29,179 bases of DNA from Priapulus caudatus. Taxonomy: Eukaryota; Priapulida; Priapulimorpha; Priapulimorphida; Priapulidae. The position numbers and the translations under genes are program-made. Under the pieces are notes generated by a model. The model worked only from the letters and a program-made list of their open reading frames with translations, was not told where the DNA came from and did no database searches. Positions 1 through 21,400 of the stretch are shown in pieces. Within the stretch, counting starts at the first letter, position 1. Every line of letters begins with the position of its first letter. The stretch spans positions 2,749-31,927 of the forward strand of contig NW_014578877.1 of NCBI RefSeq assembly GCF_000485595.1. The letters run 5' to 3'.

Positions 1-2290
1 AAGATTTGTATCGTTTGTAAGTAACGGTCCTTTATATTTTCTGTATCGTGTATATCACGGTTGCTGTATAACTTCTGTATGCGTTGTATACACCGCGGTC
101 TGTATCTTCGTGTATGTTGTCTACCACGCGTCCTGTATATTTCTGTATGCGTTGTATACATCGGTCCTTGTGGAGTATTCTGTATCGTTGTATAATGGTC
201 TTGTATATTCCTGGTATCGTGTGTACATACAGTACGGTCCTGTAATACTTCTCTGTTGTTGTACTACACGGTCCGTCTATTTGTATCGTTGTTTTAGCAC
301 GGTCCTGTCATATTCCTGTATCGTTGTATAACGGTCCCTGCTATTATTCGTATGCGTTGTATACACGGTCCTCGTATGATTCTGTATGTTGTAGTAGCAT
401 GGTCCTGCTATCGTTGCTGTATCGTTGTATATCAGCGGTTCTGTATATTCACTGTATCCGTTGTAATACAGCCGGTCCGTAATTTGCATCGTTGTAGTAC
501 ACGGTCGGTATATTCGCTGTATCGTTGGATACACGGGCCTGTAGTATTCTGTAGTCGGTTGTATAGCTACAGTCCGCGTTATATTTCCTGTATCGTTGTA
601 CTACACGGTCCTGTATAGTTCATGTATCGTTGTAAATACCGGTCATGTTATATTCGTGTATCGTTGTATACGAAAACGGTCGTCTGTCATTATTCTGTAT
701 GCGTGTGTGATAACACGGTCCTGTATATTCGCTGTATCGTTGTAGTCCACGGTCTGTATCATTTCTGTAGTCGTTGTATAACAGGCGAGTCCTGTATACT
801 TCTTGTATTCGTTGTATCACGTCCTGATATTCGTGTATCGGTTCGTATACACGGTTGCCTTGTAATCTGTATAATTCTGCAGTCGGTTGTATAAAGCGGT
901 CGCTGTATATTCCTGTATCGTTGTATACCGGTCCTGTATATTGCTGTATCGGTTGTATAACACGTCCTGGTATATTCTGTATCGGTGTATACACGGTCGC
1001 TGGTAATATTCTGTATGCGTTGTATACACAGTCCGTATAGTTCTGATATGGTTGTATACACGTCCTTGTATATTCTGTAGTCGTTCGTATACACGGTGCA
1101 TGTATATTCTGTATCGTTGTCAATACACGGTCTGTATATTCTGTATGCGTTGTATACACGGTCCTGTATATTCTGTATGCGTTGTATACAGCGGTGCCTG
1201 TATAATTCTGTATGCGCTTGTATACAGGGTTCCTGTATATTCTGTTCGTTGGTATACCACGGTCTGTATATTCTGTATCGTTGTATACACCGGTGCCTTG
1301 TAATCTGTATTTGCAGTCGCTTGTATATGGCACGCGTCCTGTATATTCTGTATCGTTGTATACACTGTCCCTGTAGTAATTCTGTAATCGTCTGTAATAG
1401 CACGGTGCGCTGTATATTCTGTATCGTTTGTATAGCACAGTCCGCGTATATTCTGTATCGTTGTATACGCACGTCCTGTATATTCTGTATCGTTGTATAC
1501 ACGGTGCATTGTTACTTCTGTATCGTTGTAGTAGCACGGTCCTGTATATGTCTGTATGTTGTATACACGTGTCGCTGTATATTCTGTATGTTGTATACAC
1601 GGTCTTGTATATTCTGTATCGTTGTTACACGGGTCCTGGTATATTCTGTATGCGTTGTATATAACGGTCCTGGTTATATTCCCTGTATCGTTGTATTACA
1701 CGGTCGCTGTAATCTGTATATTCTGCCATCGTTGTATACACGGTCGCTGTATGATTCTGTATCGTTGTTACACGGTCCCTGTTATTCTGTATCGTCTTGT
1801 ACTAGCACGAGTCCTGTATATTTCTGTATCGTGTGTATAGCACGGTCGCCTGTATATTCTGTATGCGTTGTATACACGGTGCTGTATATCTGTATGTTTT
1901 GTATACACGGTCGCTGTATATTCTGTATCGTTGTATTACGTCGGCGCGTATATTCTGTATCGTTGTATCACGGTCGGCGTATATTCTGTTACTGGTTATA
2001 TACAGGTCCTGTAATATTCTGTATCGTTGTATTACGGTCGCTGTATTATTCTGTATCGTTGTACTACACGGTCCTGTATATTCTGTATCGTTGTATTCAC
2101 GGTCCTCGTATATTCTGTATCGTTGGAGTTCACGGTCCGCTGTTATTGCTGTATCGTTGTATTACGGTCGTGCTATATTCCTGTATCGTTTTGGATACAC
2201 CGGTCTGTATATTCTGTATCGTTGATATTCACGGTCTGTATACTTTGTATCGTTTGACTACAAGCGGTCCTGTATATTCTCGTATCGTTG
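1..2290. repeat. 31-bp satellite array, noisy (raw-read quality)
   Basis: Degenerate tandem array, roughly 70 copies of a unit of about 31 bp built around TGTATCGTTGTATACACGG. The same unit is seen accurately at 8119-8224, where successive TGTATCG cores start exactly 31 bp apart. Here spacing jitters from about 29 to 36 bp, with scattered one- and two-base insertions, as expected of an uncorrected long read. The array leads into the intron side of the transmembrane exon of the neurotactin-like gene. Long open frames across it exist only because the unit is poor in stop codons; I do not regard them as genes. Confidence 0.9.
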
Positions 2291-2349
2291 TATTCACGGT
2301 GCGGCTGTAATCGTTGGATACCACGGTTCTGCAGTGTTCTTGGTTATAG

Positions 2350-12357
<10,008 letters not shown>

Positions 12358-12387
12358 TCCTTAGCTCGTTATTGGTATATACGTACA

Positions 12388-12393
12388 AATAAA
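12388..12393 (+). promoter_or_regulatory. Poly-A signal AATAAA of the neurotactin-like gene
   Basis: Canonical hexamer 30 nt after the stop codon, giving a very short 3-prime UTR. Confidence 0.8.
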
Positions 12394-14268
12394 TTAAAAG
12401 ATCCCGTTGCGAGCAGTCGAATGTTCGCCAGCCATTTTGTTGATGACATTGGGAGTGGAATGCGACATACACGCGCTATTATTCTACTCCTGATAACGTC
12501 CTAACTTTTCGTCTCAACATTTGATTGAAACGTTATGGGTTCTAAGCAGTTATTTCTGAGTGGTCAGGCGTGCCTACCGAGTTCAGGCTCTCATGACTAG
12601 GTCAAATTTCCATATTAAATCAATTATATTCTCTCCTTGTTTTCCTTGTTGTCATGATATACTGTGTCTGCTATATGCTCATTATGAAGCATATGCTGTT
12701 TAAGTTTCTGTGTTATCATATACTTACTCTTATGGAAAGTAAACTCTCCTCAAACGTAATCTGAATTCGATGACCTTGATTTTCAGCACTATCCGTATGC
12801 TGAAAGTACAGGTGACGTCCACGATCACAGCTCGCTACTTAGTTGAATATTTCCTGCTACATTGATGCTTACGACTTTAACCTATAAAATTGACATACTC
12901 TGGTCATTTGCAACATTATCAACCAGATAAAACTACTTGAGATGATTTCTTTAATTACATTAAATATCTGAAACCTACATTGCTTGACAATGACTGTGGC
13001 GAAGTCCAAATAGACTAGACTTAACGCTATGTTTGTATTGACCTCCGTGGCCTCAGTATTTGCTCGGGTGTAACATGGTTATAGTTTTGGTGCGCATAAC
13101 GCGGTGATAATGCCTCACATCAAGCGTCTAGTCGTGCATACATTACGTGTAGGGCATCTGGCAAGTGATACGAATAAATTCTAGACATAATGCTGTTTAA
13201 AATTGGAGAAATCTAGAGTAATCACTAATGTTTTTATGCTTTCGAACATATATTTAGAGATACGAGTACAGCGATTTCATATTTATAATTTATTCATTCT
13301 TGACATATAAGCAGCGCATGGTAACGCATTAATTTATTGACCCTTGTACATCGATCTGATAGTGTATTGTTTTATAAAAGAACCATTATATTTATCATTT
13401 ATTTTCTAAAACTCTAACCCTGATTGACTTTCTACATATTATTTATCGGCTATCTGTCCCTCTGCGCTTGTCTGTCCTAACACCTAACCATCCGAATTAT
13501 TAACTAAAACTATCTTCATCCAGTTCAGTTGTTATCATTTTCATACTCGCGTATTACGTCATGTCAGCGCAATCTTGTGATTCGCATATGTATATGTTTA
13601 TGCATATTCCAATATAAATTTGCAATTATATAACATCAAGAAGTGGTTGTGTATTGTCAGATGTATATCATATTCGAGTACATATGTCGGTACTGTCTCT
13701 GCATGGGGAAACAATTAAGTAGTAGTTTGTCTATACCTCAAGTAGGTAGACTTTAACATGTGCAATGTAGTAATATATGTGCTATGTAGAGACGCGTGTA
13801 GTTGCATATTATACTACAATGTATTTCTCCAGTCACACTGTGATTAAAGTTGGAGGTTTATGCTGATGTACCGGCTTTCTATATAGTTTAATGTCAGTAT
13901 TAACTACTTTACATTCCTAATTCAACCAGTCAACATTACTAAAATATATCAAGGTAAAAGGCATGTATGTACCCGTTTGCTTTACACATTTGCTCAATGT
14001 ACAGCACTGTAGTTGTAATAAATACTTACTAAGGCTACGTGGATTTACATACTGATTGTGCACGTGAAATGTGTGTGACTGTAAAATATATTATAACAAT
14101 AAAAAGATACGAACATCATACACATAATTGATTGAATTATATGTTTCTAGCTTCCGTATTACATATTACATGCACATATTTAGAGCTTACACACTGCTGA
14201 GAAGAGATCTAACTGAGATCTAAACGCCGGCTCTTGAACCCCCCCCCCCCCAGTTTCTCATGCCCCCA
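12394..14268. other. AT-rich tail-to-tail spacer and probable 3-prime UTR of the minus-strand gene
   Basis: No credible coding frame on either strand. Minus-strand AATAAA hexamers (TTTATT on plus) occur near 13286-13291, 13331 and 13393, so the 3-prime UTR of the unknown minus-strand gene could extend to about 13.3 kb. A C homopolymer of about 14 lies at 14239-14252. Confidence 0.6.
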
Positions 14269-15402
14269 CTAATATGGTGGCTCCCTCTCTAAGGATAAGC
14301 GATACATATCTTTTCCCTCGCTATAGGGTGCCCTCAGTAAGAAGCTACGTATGTTGCTGTTGCTCTCAAAGTCGTATTTCAGCGCTGCCAACTGGTACCT
14401 ATTCAACTGCTGTCTAACCTTGGTGACGAAGACTTTGGAAGTTGGCAGTGTCGGAGGTTTAATCCACGGAACATTAACGTCTTCTACCTTCCCGGAAGAT
14501 TGAGGGTTTTCCGACGAGACGACGTTGTTATTAGAATTGTTAGCAGAGGCATGTAAAGTCACTAGCTTAATGCTTCCAGGAACGATGTCATACTCGCTGT
14601 CTATATCTATCATATTACTACGAACACGGTCAGATGATGAGTCATGCTCGCTGTCTGCATATATCATATTACTACGAATATTTTCAGATGATGATTCATG
14701 CTCGCTGTCTGTTTCGATCAAAAGTATCACATTACTATGAGCATTGTCGCGTGATGGATCATACTCGCTGTCTGTGTCGCTCGTGTTGCCATGCACATTT
14801 TCGGACGACGCCTCACACTCACTGTCTGTATCCTTACGCGAGGTTTCTGAGCCCGACTCTGTTCTCGCGCTCGCGGCATCAGTGTTGTCAGTCGTGTCGC
14901 TCGTCGGCACGTCGATCTCAAACACCTCACTCTCCTGGTAGTGCAGCAGCCAGGTGGGCTCACGTATCTTCCTGCGCACGGCCTGCCATCTACTGGCGTT
15001 ACTAGAAGCTCTCGCGCCCCCCACCCGCGCCGCCGCTCTATTCACTGGGCCTTCTCTCTCTGACCTACCGCTGACATGAGATACCGAACGCTCCGTTGAT
15101 AATGAACAGATATTGTCTCTGTCGTTCGATGCTTTTACTTCGTTGGTTTTTGGCTTCGCCCCCAGACTACTGACTTTGGTATTAGCTGCCCCGTTGTTGT
15201 CATATCCTTTCAAAAAATTAAATACGATTCCGCTGAACATGTTAGGTTTTCTGGCAGGTGGCGCCACTGCTGCTCTGGGCTTCCTCGCCTTTGGCCTCAG
15301 TGTTTGCTTGATGTCGTTGAACACACATTTAAGCAGTGACGACGCCAAGTCGTCGGCAAAAAGGAGAACTTGCGGCGTCGCCTTGATTATTGGTTCCTCG
15401 GG
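14269..15402 (-). CDS. Unknown minus-strand gene, exon 6 (last exon)
   Basis: Excellent acceptor TTTATTTTTGTCTTTCAAG just before PEEPIIKATPQVLLFADDLA; phase 0 in, stop TAG at the low end. 377 residues. After a basic region (RPKARKPRAAVAPPARKP) comes a Ser-rich segment, then about five acidic repeats (see 14588-14840), then a more ordered C-terminus (WIKPPTLPTSKVF, RQQLNRYQLAALKYDFESNS, LSLEREPPY). The M at 15414 lies in the polypyrimidine tract and is not a start. Confidence 0.8.
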   Translation of the reverse strand, partial: PEEPIIKATPQVLLFADDLASSLLKCVFNDIKQTLRPKARKPRAAVAPPARKPNMFSGIVFNFLKGYDNNGAANTKVSSLGAKPKTNEVKASNDRDNICSLSTERSVSHVSGRSEREGPVNRAAARVGGARASSNASRWQAVRRKIREPTWLLHYQESEVFEIDVPTSDTTDNTDAASARTESGSETSRKDTDSECEASSENVHGNTSDTDSEYDPSRDNAHSNVILLIETDSEHESSSENIRSNMIYADSEHDSSSDRVRSNMIDIDSEYDIVPGSIKLVTLHASANNSNNNVVSSENPQSSGKVEDVNVPWIKPPTLPTSKVFVTKVRQQLNRYQLAALKYDFESNSNIRSFLLRAPYSEGKDMYRLSLEREPPY

Positions 15403-18400
15403 CTTGAAAGACAAAAATAAACGATTGTTGCACCCACGAGGTGACGAGGGTTAGAGAGGGTAACACACCAATACGTATACGGACTATGATTAGAATTGAC
15501 AACGTTGAGTGAATCGGAAAGGATTCGCGTTGATAAAGGTAGGGGCACACGAGCGATTTTTATCGCCCGATCGCCGCGAATTTTAAAATCGCTCGAAAAA
15601 TTCGCCCGTGTGCCCGTTCACGTCGACGCCGATTTTAATCGCCCGTACGAAGTCGCCCAGTACCAAAATTTTATGATATTTTCGGGCGATTAGTTCACCT
15701 GCCGGTGATTAATTTTTACTGCAAATTCGCTCGTGTGCCCTGTCCGGGCGTATTTGTCGCTCCCGATCTCTGATTTTTCTAAAACACAATCGATTACGTT
15801 TGTTATATCCATGTGATGCATCGCATGTATCATTGTGTGATTCGCGAGTGAGGCGACAGCGTGTAACGCTCTGTCCTAAATTCGCTACGTGTTCCCCCTT
15901 CGTTGACGGGGATTAATTCCGCTGGCGATGTTATATTCGCTCGCGAGCGGGCGACTACAAAACGCTCGTGTGGCCCCTTATGCATCACAGCTTTCGCACA
16001 GAATAAGGATTTTTACCCGCAGAATATCCATGCTGTACATCTCGACAACACTCTGTAAGAAGCGACCAAGGAAGGGCAGGCAGGGTGGACTAGCCATGCG
16101 CTGCTTCTAGCTCGGCGTAGTATTGTCTCCACAAGCTTGTTCCTGTCCGTCTGCATGAGCTGGCCCAGCTCACAGAACTGTCTGCAATAATTAAGACGTA
16201 ACGTAGCAAAAACGCAACTTAGTTAAAGCGGCGCGTTCCCTGACATATTGACACATCATACATGTTACACATATGAAATCCCACAGCAACACCACATACG
16301 CGCACGCGCCAACACGCACACTTACACAGACACACACAATTTTACCTTCACACACACACACACACACACATACATACATAACATTACATAAGCATAAACA
16401 TACATACATACATACAACTACATACATACATACATACATACATATCATACCATACATACCATAACATACCCTACAGTACATACATACATACATACAACAT
16501 ACAAACATACATACACATACAGCTTATGAGCCCCGCTGCGTCAGCACACAACGCGCGGCGCACGCGCACCTGCGCGACACGCAACAGCGCACATTGCACA
16601 ATTCACACGCACACGCACACAAATCAACGCACAACAACACGCCCACGCGCACTGCGCTTACACGCGTCAAAGATGGCACGCACAGCACTACGCACACGCA
16701 CACAATATCAACAGCCTACAGACACACACACCCCACACACACGACATGTCATGTCACACACACATCCACACCACACACACACACAGTCCCTTTCAGAGTC
16801 ACACAGCACATTCACACACACACACACATTGTCACGAACTATCATTATATTATGATTTAGCACAGCCACGGCACACACAGTTTCACACACACATTACACA
16901 TGGTGCCACACACATCCACATCAATTTGGCACACACACACACACACACCGTATTTGGACGAGTGTCTGCGTTGCAGTTGAGCCCAGGCTGATGAAGTCCT
17001 AATTACAGGTAAACGTATTGAAGACCAGTGAGCAACAGCCTTCAGAGAATATAGTTCTGCAGTCAAAACAGTAACTAGCTATCTTACAACAGCGAAACAT
17101 GGCCCGATGATGTGTAAAACTAAGCACAACAAAACAAGAGCAACCTAGCCCGGACCACAATGAAAGCCGAGAGGGTGAATGAGTCGAGAGAGTCAAAGAG
17201 AATCGTGGAAAGGGCAAGAGAGAGAGAGAGAGAGAAGAGAGAGAGAGACCTGCCAGACAACCGAATGAAAGGGCGAGAGAGAGAGAAAGAGAGAGAGAAG
17301 CGAGAGAGAGATGAGAGAGAGAGCAGAGAGAAGAGGAAGAGAGAGAGCAAAGAGAAAGAGAGAGAGGAAAGAGAAAGAGAGCGAGTAAAAGACGTGAGCA
17401 AGCCAGGATACGAAAGAGTGAGAGAGAGAGAGAGAGAGAGCAAGAGAGAGAGTAGATGAGAGAGAGAGGGAGAGGAGGAAGTGAGAATAGAGAGAGAGGA
17501 AGGATGAGGTAGAGAGAGCAGAGGGTATAGATGGAGAAGGTGGAGCATAGGAGAGAAGAATCGTAGCAAGAGCGTGAGAGAGACGACGGGGTGCCAGAGC
17601 GATGAGAAAAGGGGCAAAGAGAGAGAAAGAATCAGATCTCACAGATAAAGCCTGCAGAGAGGGTGCTGTGCGCGTATTGGCCTGGAACTGTCATCGTTCA
17701 GTGACACTCTGTGACGCAACCAGTCTGCGACGACACGCTCAAGATTACATCTCCATGCCATGATCTAGCCGGTTCGTCCTCACTTGCGCGTAGCTAGATG
17801 TGTTTATTTAGATCGGTGAGTCTCCGCCTGGTGGTAGCTTACCAAAACCAAATCATCCGGCTCTAACTAACCATGCAATCAGTATTATATATATATAAAT
17901 AATATAATATAAAGAGAGAGAGAGAGAGAGAGTAGAGAGAAGAAGAGATGAGAGAGATTAGATAGATTAGATAGATACGATAGATCAGATAGATTAGCAT
18001 ACAAGAAGTATAGATATATAGATAATAGATAGATAGATGCGATAGATAGATAAAGATCGATAGATAAGAGACCGATAATAGATCAAATAGTAGATAAGAT
18101 AGATAGATAGATATTTAACTAGAAATCGGTATAGTAGAGTCTGAGCTACAAACCAAACTAAATACGAGAAATCGCCAAACAACATAATATTTCCATTCTA
18201 CCTGATACGAGGGCAGTCGTTAATTAACTACTAAGAGAAGCACATGGCAGTTGGTGTGATAATTTAAGCGTCTAGATATTTACCGCTGTCGCGGTGGAGT
18301 CCACTCACGTGGTGCCTGTCACGGAGGTGCACCTGACAACGGCACTCAGCAGCTCTTGCTACAGGATTAAGTTCTGCGACATATCGCTCCGAGTCGGCGT

Positions 18401-21400
18401 CCGTGAGGCGCGCACGGCCCACCTAAGCGCCCCCCCACAGTGGTCTCCGCGGCCCGGCCGACTACTCCGGCAGCAAGTCCCCATGGCAGAGTACCCCGTG
18501 CGCGACCCGTGCTCTCTTAAGCAACGAGGTTTGCACGGGCAAACTGCGAGCGATATGATCCGGTCGTGACGTCACGCTGTGCCCTGCGCGTGTGACGTCA
18601 ATCGCTAGCTTGCCCTGGTCTAGGGCCCGGCTGGTGTAAGCGCGCTGGTGCGCGTCGCGTGCGTTAGGCCGCGCATTCCTCCTGAGCCGGATGGCTTCTT
18701 CGCGCTTTCAGTTATCGACGCCAGTGTCGTCATTCCACTCTTACACATAACGCCTCTTCTTCGCTGCCTTTTCGTGCAAGCAGGATATCTACAGCACGTA
18801 TTTGAGGAATCAAGAGTCACCCTTTTGGGCGCAGACATTGGCCTGCGCGGCATGATCAACATAAAGACAATATTCGGAAATAGATCGGCGATTCAAGTGA
18901 ACTATTTTAAATCTGACCAAGAGTGGCATTGAAGTACCAATGACTGCTGCAGGCTCAGTGTTGCTAATACTTAACATTTGAAATTGCATGAGAATGCTCA
19001 GATACGTTTCACCGTGTTTACATACATTGAATTTGTCATGAATCCACCCTAGTAGTTGCTGGTCACTTCGTGTTATAACCCTCGCGTCAGATGCCGCTTA
19101 CCGATATAGCTCAGGAACGGAGACTGTGTGCTGAAAGAGTGAACAGCCGGTTCTATACATGCCTGCATCATAGGAGGCTACAGCGGCTGCTACAGGTCGC
19201 CGCCATTTCTGCTGCACGCACGCGGGATAGACTGGGTCTCGCCGCTCCTGCGGCCGACAGAGCAGGCGTGCCGCATCTGCTCACGCTCGAGAACGCGGGA
19301 GCTTGGGCCAGCCCAAGGTAAAGCGATATCCCGTAATACATGAAAAAAATCATACGGGATCAATCATCGTGCAAATCAGTGATAGTTGAATCTGTTTGAA
19401 ACATATCAGTCGTCTAATAAGTACTTTTCCACTTTCGACAGTAACTGCTTTACGCTTATAAAACAGATGTCTTCAAACCGGGTACCTTTTTCATAATTCT
19501 ACGTTTGTAGTGGTTTTGCGTTGTGCGTTCGCATTAGCATCCGAACACCAACCTGAACGTCTATTATAGTTATAATATCAACACGCTATTGCACTCACCA
19601 TATCCTGAAGCCTTAATAGTTATATATCATACTACGACATTGCACCCTACACCAACCTGAAGCTTTATAGTTATATAATCATAACACGAGCATTGCACCC
19701 CTTACACCAATACCTTGAGCTCTAATATCTAATATCATACCACGAGCATCTGCATGCCGATACCGTATACCTGAGCCTACAGCTAAAGATGGCATTATCA
19801 CGAGGCATTGTCTACCTTACATCCCATACCTGAGCGCGCGAGTGTCTATTATCATATATGCATACACGAGCATTGCAGCCTACACCCATACCTTGAGCCC
19901 TATATCTACTAATATCAATTAGCACGACATGCACCTACACCATACCTGAGCTCCTATATCATATATCTATACACTTGAGCATTGCGACCTACACCTATAT
20001 CTGAGCTCTAATTAAGGTCCTATATATCATACACGTAACACCATGCACCCTATACCATACCTGTAGTCTATCATGCTATATATCAATGAGCCCGAGCATC
20101 TGCATCCTAACACCAATAGCCTGAGACTCATATTGAATCTAATATCATACACGAGCATGCACACTACACCATACTCTGAGGCCTCTATACTATATATCAT
20201 ACACGTAGTCAATCTGCACCTACCACCATATTACTGAGCTCTATATCTACTCCCATACATAACACGTAGCAATTGCATCCGATACCATACCGAGCTCAAT
20301 TATCTAATAATCGATACCCGAGCTTTTGCACGCTATCACCCATACCTGAGCTCATACATCAAATATCGGCTATACACCTGAGCAATTGGCACCTAGATCA
20401 CCATCCTGAGCTCTCTATATATATTATCATACCCGACGTCATGCACCTACCGAAATAGCCTAGCTCTTATATTCTAATATATTCATTACCGCGACAGCAT
20501 TGCACCTACACCATACCTGAGCTCTATATCTATATATCATACACGAGCATTGCACCTACACCATACCTGAGCTCTATATCTATATATCATACCTCCGACA
20601 TCTGCACGTCCTACATCCATATCCTGAGCTCTATACTCATATATCATTACCAACGAGCACTGCACCTAACCAGCCATACGCTGAGGTCTCTATACATATA
20701 GTCTAGAGTTACCACGAGCATTGCACCGTACACCCATACCTGCCAGGCTCCTATAGTCTATATATCATTCCACGAGCATATGCACCTATCACCACTACCT
20801 TGATGCCTCTAATAATCTTATATATCATACACGAGCTTTGTACATCATACTTAAGTAGTCGCTGGGCATGCATGAGGCGTTTGGCGCAGTGCATGAGCGT
20901 GCGCTTCGCAGGCCGCCTTAACGTGCTCATGTTCAGGTCAGCGTTCTCCCGCCTCACTCCGGCCAACGTCCGAGCAACAGATGACCGCATCTCTTCTCGG
21001 AACGTGGCTTCAATGTTGAGGAGGTCCGGCTGGGAGGCAGTCTGGGTGACTTCCTCTCGATCGTAGTTGAACTGCGGCCCATCCTGCGGTCCCACGTAGT
21101 AGTGTGGGTCGCTAGCGAGGGCTTCGAGCGATGACAGCGACACACAGCGTCGCAGCCACACGTGGCCGTGCCTCCAGTAGCGCAGGTTTAATACCTTTAA
21201 CACACACGAGCGCGTGGGAAAACGCACACACGAACACGTGGGAAAACACACACACGAACGCGTGGGAAAAACACACGCATGTGGATATCTCGCATTTATT
21301 GTCACGTCATTGTGGTATTGTGTATCATATCGTCGTCGATTGAGATATAATAGGATATAATAGGGTATAATAGGATATAATAGATATAATAGGAGAATCA

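Noticed and set aside
620-2310. Long open frames of 326 and 404 residues on opposite strands
   Set aside because: They run through the 31-bp satellite, whose unit is poor in stop codons; the peptides are periodic Tyr/Cys/Val or Tyr/Arg/Thr repeats shifted by indels.
17120-17642. Ser/Leu-rich frames of 149-165 residues on the minus strand
   Set aside because: Compositional translation of the GA tract.
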